Shown: positions 53,651-62,363, counted from the stretch's first letter. The stretch: DNA of 64,000 nucleotides from Flavobacterium lipolyticum (GCF_020905335.1 NZ_JAJJMN010000002.1:744001-808000); one strand, 5' to 3'. Numbers and translations are program-made. Notes: a model not told the origin generated them from the sequence alone.

Positions 53651-54889
53651 TTATTTTCCTGCGGCAAAATTCAAATCTTCTACCTGTTTAAAGGAGTTCG
53701 TAACCAGGTCTAATGCGCCAATCTCTGTGAACGTAGACACGTATACCTTTACGAAATCGACCCCGGGAAGATGTACTTTATTACCATTACCATCTACAGC
53801 CCAACTAATGTCTATTGAAGGATCTTTGATTCCGCCATAACCCCATTCAAAAGTTCCAACATTGAATGCTGTACCTTCTCCATCGCTAATATCTTTTGTC
53901 GCCAAATTGACTTTTGTTCCTTTTAATGTGTAAGAATCACCAAGCCATTGTGGGTAATAATTATAACGTCTCCATTTTTTTGTTCTGGTGATAAAACCTG
54001 AAGCCGTTTTATTACTTGCCCATTTAAGATATTCCTTGTCGAACTGCCAATCGTACTTTCCTGCTACGGCAGTTTTACTTGGGTCCGGCTTGTAATACGT
54101 CACCTCATAGTTCTTCACTGTAGTCGATTTATAATACTCACTTCCGGCTATTTCGTACCACTCATTATCCTCTGCAATCCCATTTTTATTGGCATCGTAA
54201 GCCACCATAATACTCACAGGAGAAAACTTTGAAGCATTTGAAACTGTATTCATCTGAACTGTAAAATCGCGTTTGCCATAAGCATTGATCACCGTGTGAT
54301 CGAATTTTGTTACGATATAACCACCGAAAGTTCCCAGATCAACAAGAGATCCGTCAGCCAAAATAGCCTGTGCATTCTCTATCGCTTCCGCTTTCGTTGC
54401 AAACTCAAAACCGTCATTGTTATAATGCGGAGCAGGTACATAATCGATAATGGAAAGCGCTTTCGAAGTATACGTTTTACCGGTTTCGGCAACTGTAACT
54501 TTAGTAGAAGCCTGTTTTACCAACTTATTCAGCGTTACGGTAAAATCTACAGCATAACTTAGTGCTTTTGGCGCTATAAACTTCAAGGTCTTACTGTCGC
54601 CGATAACAGAATCTTTAGCCACTCCGTCTTTTCCGGTTACTTTTAAAGTCCATTTGTATTGGGCAACAGCACCATTTGCATTTTCAATCGTTACTTCCGG
54701 ATCAATCGCTACAACGTTGTATCGCTCCGTTGTAAAATCTGCTTGCAATTTTATAGTAAGAGTTGGATCTTTAATCGGCTCCGGTTTAGGTTCTTCAATT
54801 ACAGGCTCCGGCTTTGCATCATCATTGCTACAATTGTAAAAAGAACAAACAATGGCGAGGTACAAACTATATTTTATAAACTTTTTCAT
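53651..54889 (-). CDS. PKD-like surface lipoprotein, paralogue 3
   Basis: The lipobox FYNC gives lipidated Cys20, followed by a Pro/Glu-rich spacer. The mature protein has a PKD/Ig-like N-terminal domain (VAIDPEVTIENANGAVAQYKWTLKV) and a second domain with DYVPAPHYNNDGF, LGTFGGYIVTKFDHTVIN and an EF-hand-like loop DANKNGIAEDNEWYEI. It shares this architecture with the next two genes upstream, so all three arose by tandem duplication. It lies 12 bp after 54902-56143 and 65 bp before the DUF4465 gene. The ligand is unknown. Confidence 0.8.
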   Translation of the reverse strand: MKKFIKYSLYLAIVCSFYNCSNDDAKPEPVIEEPKPEPIKDPTLTIKLQADFTTERYNVVAIDPEVTIENANGAVAQYKWTLKVTGKDGVAKDSVIGDSKTLKFIAPKALSYAVDFTVTLNKLVKQASTKVTVAETGKTYTSKALSIIDYVPAPHYNNDGFEFATKAEAIENAQAILADGSLVDLGTFGGYIVTKFDHTVINAYGKRDFTVQMNTVSNASKFSPVSIMVAYDANKNGIAEDNEWYEIAGSEYYKSTTVKNYEVTYYKPDPSKTAVAGKYDWQFDKEYLKWASNKTASGFITRTKKWRRYNYYPQWLGDSYTLKGTKVNLATKDISDGEGTAFNVGTFEWGYGGIKDPSIDISWAVDGNGNKVHLPGVDFVKVYVSTFTEIGALDLVTNSFKQVEDLNFAAGK

Positions 54890-54901
54890 ATTTTTCTCTT
54901 C

Positions 54902-56143
54902 TTACTTTTTTAGATTGTATTTTTTAATTATTTGAAGATCTGCAGCTCCTGAGAATCGCGTAGCCATAGACGACTGCTGGTGGCAAAGTCCCATTGGTTC
55001 GCTGACACAGTTCACTACTTTGATAAAATGAATTCCTGGAAGATTTGCTTTATTTCCATTCTTGTCTACCGCCCAGTCGATATCAATATCAGGGCTTTTG
55101 GCATTTACGTATCCCCATTCCGGAGCCTCAAAATTCCATAAGGTAGTTTGCCCCGGACGTACTGCTGCGAAATTTACGTTTAGCTTCGTTCCTTCGTAAA
55201 CAGCTGTATTTTGAGTATCCCAGGCTGGATAATACTCTTTCTTAGTTTTAGACCTTGGTAAAAAGTAGGTTTGAGATTGGTTGTTCTCGCAATAAAGATG
55301 CTCACGATCTAAAAAAGGATCATTTGGACCGCTTACTACTACTTTCTTACCGGCCGCAGGTTTATAGTAGGTAATTTTAAAATTCTTAACCGTGTTTTCT
55401 TTAGCATGCTGACTTCCTATGATTTCATACCATTCGTCTTCATCGGGTTTTCCATTGCCATTTTTATCATAAGCAACATAAATTAAACCCGGAGCCGGAG
55501 GATTGGCTTTATCCGTTAAATCTGCTCCGTAAACTCTGAAGTCTTTTTTTCCTGAAAGATTAACTACCATGTGATCAAATCCAACCACAATTGAACCTCC
55601 AAAACCTCCTAAATCGATTGGATAACCAACGCTGGTTTCGCTAATTCTTCCCAATGCTACCCTCATAACATCTGCTTTCACAAATCCGTCTTTGTATAAA
55701 TCATTGGCAAACATTCCGGGTGCCGGATTAAAATCCTGAATACTTGTTATGTAAGGATTGTAATTTTGAGTCTCATTTATCACATTCACTATGGTGGCAC
55801 TTGTCCCTTTTTTATCTCCTTCAGTAACATTTAAGGTTAGTTCATAGGCACCGGGATATAAAGCCACAAATCGTAAATCTTTTGTAGTTCCTACAATCGA
55901 ATCTTTAGTCTGATTGACCGGATTTTTTTTAAGTACCCATTGATAATTTGGATTACTGGTTTCAGCTGAAGCTGTAATATTCAAAACTTTAAAGGTGTTT
56001 ACTTCAAATTTATCCTGAAGCTTTACTGCTATTGGTATGGCGAGTCCTTCTCCAGAGTTGGCATCATTTTTATCGTCATCGCTGCATCCGGTAAATACCG
56101 CTGCAAAAGCCAATAATAATAAATGGGCAAAGTTTTTTTTCAT
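54902..56143 (-). CDS. PKD-like surface lipoprotein, paralogue 2
   Basis: The lipobox FTGC gives Cys20. The PKD/Ig-like domain (NITASAETSNPNYQWVLKKNP) precedes the conserved block FNPAPGMFANDL, LGGFGGSIVVGFDHMVVN, KKDFRVYG and the loop DKNGNGKPDEDEWYEI. The C-terminus DIDWAVDKNGNKANLPGIHFIKV is nearly the same in all three paralogues. It is 413 residues long. It sits between its two paralogues with gaps of 12 and 43 bp, in one operon behind the cobalamin riboswitch. Confidence 0.8.
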   Translation of the reverse strand: MKKNFAHLLLLAFAAVFTGCSDDDKNDANSGEGLAIPIAVKLQDKFEVNTFKVLNITASAETSNPNYQWVLKKNPVNQTKDSIVGTTKDLRFVALYPGAYELTLNVTEGDKKGTSATIVNVINETQNYNPYITSIQDFNPAPGMFANDLYKDGFVKADVMRVALGRISETSVGYPIDLGGFGGSIVVGFDHMVVNLSGKKDFRVYGADLTDKANPPAPGLIYVAYDKNGNGKPDEDEWYEIIGSQHAKENTVKNFKITYYKPAAGKKVVVSGPNDPFLDREHLYCENNQSQTYFLPRSKTKKEYYPAWDTQNTAVYEGTKLNVNFAAVRPGQTTLWNFEAPEWGYVNAKSPDIDIDWAVDKNGNKANLPGIHFIKVVNCVSEPMGLCHQQSSMATRFSGAADLQIIKKYNLKK

Positions 56144-56186
56144 AATTCCTGATATAATAATTTAGTTTAATACACTTTTGAATGGG

Positions 56187-57476
56187 TTATCGCGTAGGAA
56201 TGCTTTCTCCTGAAAGATGCAAATCTGTCGCCCCCATTATTTCTGTCGAAGTTTCTCCGAGCCATCCCGCCTGCTGATTAAGGCCATTGTACACTTTCAC
56301 AAAATCGATTCCGGGAAGCATTACTTTGTTTCCTTTTTCGTCCACAGCCCAGTTAATATCTATGGCCGAATCATCATCATTGTTTGGAGCATTATCTGCA
56401 TATCCGTATAAAAAAGCATACTGCACAAAATAACTTCCCGTTCCGCTTTCATCAACTGCGTTATCGGATAGTCTTGTTCCTTTATAAGTGATAGAAGATT
56501 GGTCTTTAAGCCATTTTGGCCAGTAATCTAAAGAATGATTGTAAGCATTATTCTGAACCAGATAACCACTTTTCCCCTGATTGTCTTTCCATAAAATATA
56601 CTCCATATCAACAAAACCTACTGTACCTGTAGTTCCGCCCGACACCGGAATTTTATTGGGATCAGGTCGGTAATACGTTATTTCATAATTCTGAATCGTT
56701 TTTGGCATCTTATGCCCACCGCCTTCTATCTCGTACCACTGATCGTCCGGAAGTCCGTTTTTATTTGTATCGTAAGCAACCATAATTACTCCTGCTTCAC
56801 TGCTTCCGCCGCGCATGGTACTGTTCGGATTTGGATTAGCCTCTGCCCAGAATGCATTACCCAGAATTCTGAAATCACGTTTACCCTTAACATTAACAAT
56901 GGTATGATCGAATCCAAAAACAACATAACCGCCAAAAGCCCCCAATGAAACCAGATCACCGGTTTTCTTAGCCAGATAAGTATTGGCTCTTGATAAAATT
57001 CTTTCAGGAGTATCTCCGTCATTAGCAATAGGCAGATCGTTTACAAACTGCCCGGGTGCCGGTTTAAATTCAAATACTTTTGAGATATAGGTTTTATACT
57101 CCTTCGTTTCTTTTGTAACGGTAACAACTACTTTTTGAGTTTGTACACTTCCTTTGTCATTTACAGTAACGGCCAATTCATAGACTCCTGCTTCTGCTGC
57201 CGCAAATAAAAGTTCCTTTGCTGTAGTAGTACTTAGTGCATAACTTTCTGAAGATGCTTTTGTGATGGTCCAATTGTAAGTAGCTTCTGCTGTTGCGCTG
57301 ATCGTTGGATTTAAAGTCGTAATTGTAAATCTCTGCATACTAAAAGCTAAATCTGAACTAACAGGCGTCGGATTGCTATTTTCATTTGATGCATTATCAT
57401 CAGAACAATTGGTTAAGGAGAGTACTGCAATAAGCAACAATAAGGATTGGCAGTTTTTGAAAATAGGATGGTACAT
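56187..57476 (-). CDS. PKD-like surface lipoprotein, paralogue 1
   Basis: The first large gene after the riboswitch encodes 429 residues. The lipobox LTNC gives Cys24. It has an N-terminal PKD/Ig-like domain (about 45-120), then FKPAPGQFVNDLPI, LGAFGGYVVFGFDHTIVN and the EF-hand-like loop at 236-247 (DTNKNGLPDDQW). The C-terminal block is DINWAVDEKGNKVMLPGIDFVKV. Proteins of this kind are annotated as cell surface proteins near B12 uptake genes in some Bacteroidota, by my recollection. Surface display is inferred from the lipobox and domains. Confidence 0.8.
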   Translation of the reverse strand: MYHPIFKNCQSLLLLIAVLSLTNCSDDNASNENSNPTPVSSDLAFSMQRFTITTLNPTISATAEATYNWTITKASSESYALSTTTAKELLFAAAEAGVYELAVTVNDKGSVQTQKVVVTVTKETKEYKTYISKVFEFKPAPGQFVNDLPIANDGDTPERILSRANTYLAKKTGDLVSLGAFGGYVVFGFDHTIVNVKGKRDFRILGNAFWAEANPNPNSTMRGGSSEAGVIMVAYDTNKNGLPDDQWYEIEGGGHKMPKTIQNYEITYYRPDPNKIPVSGGTTGTVGFVDMEYILWKDNQGKSGYLVQNNAYNHSLDYWPKWLKDQSSITYKGTRLSDNAVDESGTGSYFVQYAFLYGYADNAPNNDDDSAIDINWAVDEKGNKVMLPGIDFVKVYNGLNQQAGWLGETSTEIMGATDLHLSGESIPTR

Positions 57477-57553
57477 GTGGTATTGTTTAGGTTGGTAGTA
57501 GTAAAAGCAGGAGAAAATGAAGGAATAACCAAAGAAGTTTTAATTAAAAGCCT

Positions 57554-57826
57554 TCAACAGAGCGCAATGTTATCCTTATAAGCGTACACAATCCGGCACC
57601 GCCAAACGTCCCTGGAATTGAGATGATTTTCTATTAGAACAGGATTAAAATAAGGGAAGAAACCGACACATAATGCATTCAAAAAATCCCGACTCCATAC
57701 CGATTTCCGTTTCAGAGATGATGGTCTCAAAGAGAAAAAGCAACTATACAACACTCCCGACTGAAGCAGCATAGAAGCAAAAACGATAACAATCAATAAG
57801 AATTCTCTTTTTGTATGATACATCAC
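57554..57826 (-). CDS. doubtful 90-aa frame between riboswitch and lipoproteins
   Basis: The frame starts MMYHTKREFLLIVIVFASMLLQS, which is like a signal peptide or membrane anchor, but the remainder is Cys/Phe/Arg-rich and matches nothing I know. It occupies the position where a TonB receptor gene would be expected in a B12 operon. It may be a small exported protein or the relic of a deleted receptor gene. There is no terminator between it and the riboswitch. Confidence 0.3.
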   Translation of the reverse strand: MMYHTKREFLLIVIVFASMLLQSGVLYSCFFSLRPSSLKRKSVWSRDFLNALCVGFFPYFNPVLIENHLNSRDVWRCRIVYAYKDNIALC

Positions 57827-57956
57827 TAATTGAATTAAGAAAACTCCGGGATGTATAAATCAAAAAAGCAATAAGAGAGAATCCCGTCATAAAAAATGAC
57901 AGGTTCGTTTATTGTTGTTCAACTTTATTCCACGAAAGTCTTAAACTATGTGATTG

Positions 57957-58117
57957 TGGCAGGTCTCCTGACTTGTTCCATCTTTAAAACAGCCTTCTCA
58001 TCCCGCAAAGCGAGGCAATGGCATGAGTAACGTTTAAAGACTTATACAGAACTTACAGTAGCGGGTCTGCTCAGGATTTACACCTGATTCCCTTTTAACC
58101 ATTTTTTCTTAAGAAAA
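57957..58117 (-). ncRNA. cobalamin (AdoCbl-type) riboswitch
   Basis: Read on the reverse strand, the conserved order is present: GGGAATCAGGTGTAAATCC (58092-58074), then CCCGCTACTGTAAG (58065-58052), several stems, and at the 3' end the B12 box AGTCAGGAGACCTGCC (57973-57958). These are the consensus elements of the cobalamin riboswitch, which represses downstream genes when corrinoid is plentiful. A TAnnTTTG promoter is seen at 58144-58137. No clear terminator follows, so control is probably at translation, as is usual in this phylum. Confidence 0.95.
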
Positions 58118-58136
58118 AACAGACCAAAATCTGGCG

Positions 58137-58144
58137 CAAAGATA
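58137..58144 (-). promoter_or_regulatory. promoter -7 element of the riboswitch operon
   Basis: TATCTTTG on the reverse strand fits TAnnTTTG and would start the transcript about 12-15 nt before the riboswitch core. No -33 TTG is found at standard spacing. Confidence 0.5.
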
Positions 58145-58442
58145 TAACTATCTTTTACAATAGCGTAATTCTGAATAAAAAATTCCAAATTCCAATATAT
58201 CTGTCCTAAACACTCTTAGAATTTTGATTTTATTAGTTGATCCCAGAGTGTAACTTTAAAAAATATTTTTTCTTTTTTTTATTCAGATTTTACCCCTTAA
58301 ATCACGTAGTTATACGCTAAAATTATCAGTACCCAAGTACTAATTTTATAATGGTTTTTGAAACTATAACAACCCTTATAGATTACAATCAAAAATTAAA
58401 TTACTCCACCAAAAAACAAATAATAACTTAAATCTTATCATT

Positions 58443-58859
58443 ATGAAAAAAGAGTTTCAATCAAACGGGTGTTCTGAAATAAAGCTTGAATCGACTATCC
58501 AGAATAATTTTGGCTTTGAACAACTTTATACAGAAGTTTACCTAGGTTTAAACAATGGCAAAAAAACTAGCAAAGCTATCTTTAGTACACCAGAAGACCT
58601 GACTGATGGTTCCATCCCTTTAACCCCAGCTTTTCAACATCACGAGGGAACACTTTATCTTAGACATTATTTAACCTATGAGGCAATGCCGGGAGGGCTC
58701 GATCAAGCTAAAACAGCTGCAAAGAAACTTCAGTTTCATTATACTATAACGAACAACTGTGATGCTAAAACTAGCAATTTTAAAGGATTTGGACTTGGAC
58801 CAACTTTTATAGAGAGTGGAAGTCTCGTTTTTTTTGTGACTTTAATTGATATTGTATGA
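58443..58859 (+). CDS. unknown protein, 138 aa, coupled to an exported protein
   Basis: The protein begins MKKEFQSNGCSEIKLEST and has no signal peptide or membrane helix except a hydrophobic C-terminal stretch (SGSLVFFVTLIDIV). It is Gly- and Thr-rich, with a YLRHYLTYEAMPGG block. I do not recognise a family. Its TGA stop overlaps the ATG of the next gene (ATGA), so translation is coupled and the two products probably work together. Confidence 0.65.
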   Translation: MKKEFQSNGCSEIKLESTIQNNFGFEQLYTEVYLGLNNGKKTSKAIFSTPEDLTDGSIPLTPAFQHHEGTLYLRHYLTYEAMPGGLDQAKTAAKKLQFHYTITNNCDAKTSNFKGFGLGPTFIESGSLVFFVTLIDIV

Positions 58860-59932
58860 GAACACTAAATATACTTACCTTCCTAATTAGCTTTTCTTCT
58901 TTTTCACAATCTATCCAAAAGGTTGATTTAAAAAAAGTAGAAATACTCAACTCAACCGCTTTGGCTTTACTAGACAATTCTGCAGCTATTATATCATCAA
59001 ATCCGGATGTTAAAGAATTCAATATTAATACAGAAAGTCTGGAGAGTATCTCCTTCGACGGTAATTTATTCTCATCGAACATGAGAGGACTCGAGTACTA
59101 TGGCTTAGGAACCAAAACAAAAGAGATCAAATCTTTTACCATGCAAAAAATGCAAATGCCTTCGGTTTCCGGAGCATATAGTAAAAATGATTCTATTGCT
59201 AAAGTAGCGGTCGGAATTAAATTTAATGTTTTCACACTGTATAATGCCTCATCTGAAGACATGAGAGAAAAATATGCTTCAATGCGCCAAAAATTAAAAA
59301 AACTTATAGCATTAGCTAACGATCAAATGGAAAGAGAAGGATATGAGATAGGCGAAGACGAAGACGAAGCAAAAAAATATAATGCTCGCTTCGAAGAAGT
59401 ATTAGAGGAGCTAATTAAAAACGAATCAGGAATCGAAGCAAAGAATTTTTCAGATATCCTTAAAGCTCCTTTATTAACACTTGATATAGCATCGGCTTAT
59501 AGTATGCTAATGCCAGCAAAAGATTTCAACAAGTCCCAATCTGGTCGTTTTGGTGCATGGTCTACCCTTACTTTTACATTAGGCAAGGGAGACGAGCATT
59601 TAAAGCTATATGGATTCTGCAGATACATACAGGATAATACAGACTACGATTCAAAAAGTAAAAAGTTCACCAACCAAACTAATTTTTTTGATATCGGCTC
59701 AAAAGCACAGTTTGATTGGAATAAAATCTCTGTAGGTTATGAATATATTAAACGAAATGGAGACGGTAAAAACTACAGATCTGTTGGATTTGTTCAGTAC
59801 AAAGTGTCTGACAATCTTTATGTGACAGGCGGTTTTGGAAAAAACTTTGAATCTGCTTTAAACGACGAAACAGTCTCTCTACTTGGGATAAGATGGGGGA
59901 TTAATGCCAAAGACAGTCGCGACTGGGAATAG
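58856..59932 (+). CDS. exported beta-barrel-like protein, 358 aa
   Basis: A signal peptide (MRTLNILTFLISFSSFSQS) is followed by a helical acidic segment (YASMRQKLKKLIALANDQMEREGYEIGEDEDEAKKYNARFEEVLEEL). The C-terminal half has alternating beta-type strands (AWSTLTFTLG, KLYGFCRYI, FVQYKVSDNLYVTGGFG, VSLLGIRWGI), as in small outer-membrane barrels. No family name is certain. It overlaps the previous gene by 4 bp and is followed by a strong terminator, so the two form a complete transcription unit. Confidence 0.7.
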   Translation: MRTLNILTFLISFSSFSQSIQKVDLKKVEILNSTALALLDNSAAIISSNPDVKEFNINTESLESISFDGNLFSSNMRGLEYYGLGTKTKEIKSFTMQKMQMPSVSGAYSKNDSIAKVAVGIKFNVFTLYNASSEDMREKYASMRQKLKKLIALANDQMEREGYEIGEDEDEAKKYNARFEEVLEELIKNESGIEAKNFSDILKAPLLTLDIASAYSMLMPAKDFNKSQSGRFGAWSTLTFTLGKGDEHLKLYGFCRYIQDNTDYDSKSKKFTNQTNFFDIGSKAQFDWNKISVGYEYIKRNGDGKNYRSVGFVQYKVSDNLYVTGGFGKNFESALNDETVSLLGIRWGINAKDSRDWE

Positions 59933-59954
59933 CGGTAATTAATAACCAAAATAT

Positions 59955-59998
59955 AAACTCCAAACTCCGGCTAAAATTTGCCGGAGTTTGGAGTTTTT
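59955..59998 (+). terminator. terminator of the 58443-59932 unit
   Basis: A perfect 17-bp stem AAACTCCAAACTCCGGC with its complement has an 8-nt loop and ends in five T. It lies 22 bp after the stop. Confidence 0.9.
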
Positions 59999-60070
59999 CA
60001 TAAAATCGTATGGGCCGATTATGTGTTCCTATTCTGAAAAGTCAGGATGAATAGAGTTTGTTTAATTTCT

Positions 60071-61768
60071 CTAAACCAAAAGCAAATGTTCCTGTACAGG
60101 TCCTAATGCAAAAACAATAAACATGGACATTACGGTTAAAATCATAATGACCATAAATAATAAGGTCCCAAAAATACCCGAATCAACCCTCAAGGTGCCC
60201 AGTGAAGGAGCTACGGCTTTTTTAGCACTTAAACAACCAATGATTAGAAATGCTCCAATCATCGGAATAAAGCGACCGGCAAGCATCGTAACTGAAGTGG
60301 TTAAATTCCAGAAAGGAGTGTTATCAGCCAGCCCTTCAAACCCGCTTCCATTTCCCGCCATCGAAGACACATACTCATAAACGATAGTGGTAAAACCGTG
60401 TGGCCCTGTATTGCTCAGCCATTCCACAGCTTCCGGAACATACAAATAAACATGAACCGCTATTGCCGAAAATAATAATGGAATTGCCAAAGCACAAAGG
60501 TTAACCAAAACAGCTACCTGAACTTCCTTAATCGAGATTTTTCTGCCAAACAACTCCGGAGTTCGTCCTACCATCAGCGAACCAATAAAAGTAGCTATGA
60601 TCAGGTAAATAAACATATTGATCCATCCGGTACCCAGCCCTCCAAAAAACGCATCTACCTGCATTCCAATAAACATCCCTATCGAAGACAACGGCATATA
60701 ACTATCGTGCATACCCGTTATCGTACCGGCCGGGATTATCATATTGACTGCACTGTAAAAGGACGAATAATACGTTCCAAAACGCACCTCTTTACCTTCC
60801 ATATTGGCTAGTGAAGCGTCAATTCCCATTGCGCTGAGTTTGGGATTACCAGACATTTCACCATAGAGTAAAGGAATACAAGTCACAACAAACCCCATCA
60901 ACATCACTCCCAAAAGCATTCTTGAAAATTTCTTATTGTTGAGGTATCGGCCTACGAAAACAATAAAAGACATCGGCAAAAGCCAAACGATAATAGTATG
61001 AATGATGTAGGTGAAAAAGTTAGGATTCTCAAATGGATGCGCACAGTTGGTTCCAAAAAAGCCACCGCCATTAGATCCTAATTCTTTGATTGGAAGAAAC
61101 ACCGCTGCCGGTCCTGTTGACACTACTACTTCCCTGCCTTCAACAGAGGTAATTTTCTCAGGCTCGTCAAATGTCATTGGTACACCGTTAAACAAAAAAA
61201 AAGTTGCCGTAATCATACTTAACGGCAACAATATACGAGTAGATGATCTTACAAAATCACTATAAAAATTCCCTAATCCTTGTATTGATTGTGCAGCAAG
61301 TCCCCTGACTACTGCTACACCCGCACATAGGCTTGTGGCCGCACTTAAAAACTGTAAAAGCATAAACACGCCTACTTGTGCAAAATAACTCGCTCCTGTC
61401 TCTCCTGAATAATGCTGCAAGTTGGTACTGGTCAAAAAACTAATTGTCGAATTTAACGCCAATGTCCACTCCATACTGTCGATACCAGCCGGGTTTAAAA
61501 ATAGTTTTCCCTGCAGCAATAAAATAATAAATCCCCAAAGAAACCATATGAATTGTACAGATAACAATACTTTTAAATATGTTTTCCAATTCATTTGAAC
61601 CGTGGGGTCAATTTTACAAAACCGGTATATCAATCGGTCTAATGGATTAATGAAGTCCGTTATGCTTTTTTCATTTGCATATATTTTTTTCATTTCCCGG
61701 CCTACGATGACCGACAGCAAAATAACAGTTAGAAGAATACCAAGTGAAACTATTAATTGAGTTAACAT
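60071..61768 (-). CDS. kdpA: potassium-transporting ATPase subunit A
   Basis: KdpA is the K+-binding, channel-like subunit of the high-affinity KdpFABC ATPase. The 565-residue protein from the ATG at 61768 (MLTQLIVSLGI) has about ten membrane helices and the repeated filter segments typical of KdpA, for example NGGGFFGTNCAHPFENPNFFTY and SMAGNGSGFEGLADNTPFWN. The frame extends 13 codons upstream to 61807, but that extension is not family-like. The gene looks intact and ends GPVQEHLLLV. kdpB and kdpC, which normally follow, are absent: the next gene downstream is on the other strand. Confidence 0.95.
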   Translation of the reverse strand: MLTQLIVSLGILLTVILLSVIVGREMKKIYANEKSITDFINPLDRLIYRFCKIDPTVQMNWKTYLKVLLSVQFIWFLWGFIILLLQGKLFLNPAGIDSMEWTLALNSTISFLTSTNLQHYSGETGASYFAQVGVFMLLQFLSAATSLCAGVAVVRGLAAQSIQGLGNFYSDFVRSSTRILLPLSMITATFFLFNGVPMTFDEPEKITSVEGREVVVSTGPAAVFLPIKELGSNGGGFFGTNCAHPFENPNFFTYIIHTIIVWLLPMSFIVFVGRYLNNKKFSRMLLGVMLMGFVVTCIPLLYGEMSGNPKLSAMGIDASLANMEGKEVRFGTYYSSFYSAVNMIIPAGTITGMHDSYMPLSSIGMFIGMQVDAFFGGLGTGWINMFIYLIIATFIGSLMVGRTPELFGRKISIKEVQVAVLVNLCALAIPLLFSAIAVHVYLYVPEAVEWLSNTGPHGFTTIVYEYVSSMAGNGSGFEGLADNTPFWNLTTSVTMLAGRFIPMIGAFLIIGCLSAKKAVAPSLGTLRVDSGIFGTLLFMVIMILTVMSMFIVFALGPVQEHLLLV

Positions 61769-61857
61769 ATATTTTAAGATTGAGGTTCTTTGCGAAAGCA
61801 CCAACAACTAGTCCATACGAACAATAAAAATGTTAATCCCTGATTTACAACCGAAAG

Positions 61858-61916
61858 CAAATATAAGAAACGCTACTACCTTATCATTTTGATAAGATTA
61901 CACTATCATTTTGATA
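61858..61916 (-). promoter_or_regulatory. kdpA promoter with two TATCA-TTT-TGATA palindromes
   Basis: Reverse-strand TATATTTG (61865-61858) fits TAnnTTTG, 90 bp before the kdpA ATG. Just upstream are two palindromes, TTATCATTTTGATAA (61881-61895) and TATCATTTTGATA (61904-61916), 22 bp apart centre to centre, that is about two helical turns. They occupy the -25 to -60 region and look like a cooperative operator pair. Confidence 0.55.
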
Positions 61917-62066
61917 CTATTTCCTTCTTATTCCTAAAAAATCTCAAGGAATTAGGATACTAAAAATCAAATAATTAATTAGAAAGTACTTTTTACGGCA
62001 CATCATTTGCATAAAAAACACAAAAAGTAAGTCCGTTTACTTTTATCAAACTTAATTTCCAAAGCC

Positions 62067-62216
62067 ATGAAAAGACATAAAAAAAATGCCGGTTACTTTA
62101 AAATTTTTAAACAAGCTACTAAAGAGCGAAGACAAAAAAACAAAATCATACTTACGATACAAGTCATTTTTATAACCATTATAACTATTATGGTGTATCA
62201 AAGAATTATGACATAG
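62067..62216 (+). CDS. small basic single-pass membrane protein, 49 aa
   Basis: The frame MKRHKKNAGYFKIFKQATKE is strongly basic for 26 residues, followed by one hydrophobic helix (IILTIQVIFITIITIMVYQRI). It is divergent from kdpA across 300 bp. Basic-plus-helix small proteins often bind partner membrane proteins. There is no known family, and coding is supported mainly by the clean amphipathic layout. Confidence 0.4.
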   Translation: MKRHKKNAGYFKIFKQATKERRQKNKIILTIQVIFITIITIMVYQRIMT

Positions 62217-62363
62217 AAATGTATTGCAAAAAAACGAATCAGCTTATACAACGCTCTTCACCTTCAGGCAAATAAGTCCAAAATAGTAATCACACCAAAC
62301 TTATCACTCCCTGAATAAAGCGACACAGAATAAAATCCGGAGAATGCTGATACGTTTTTTTGC

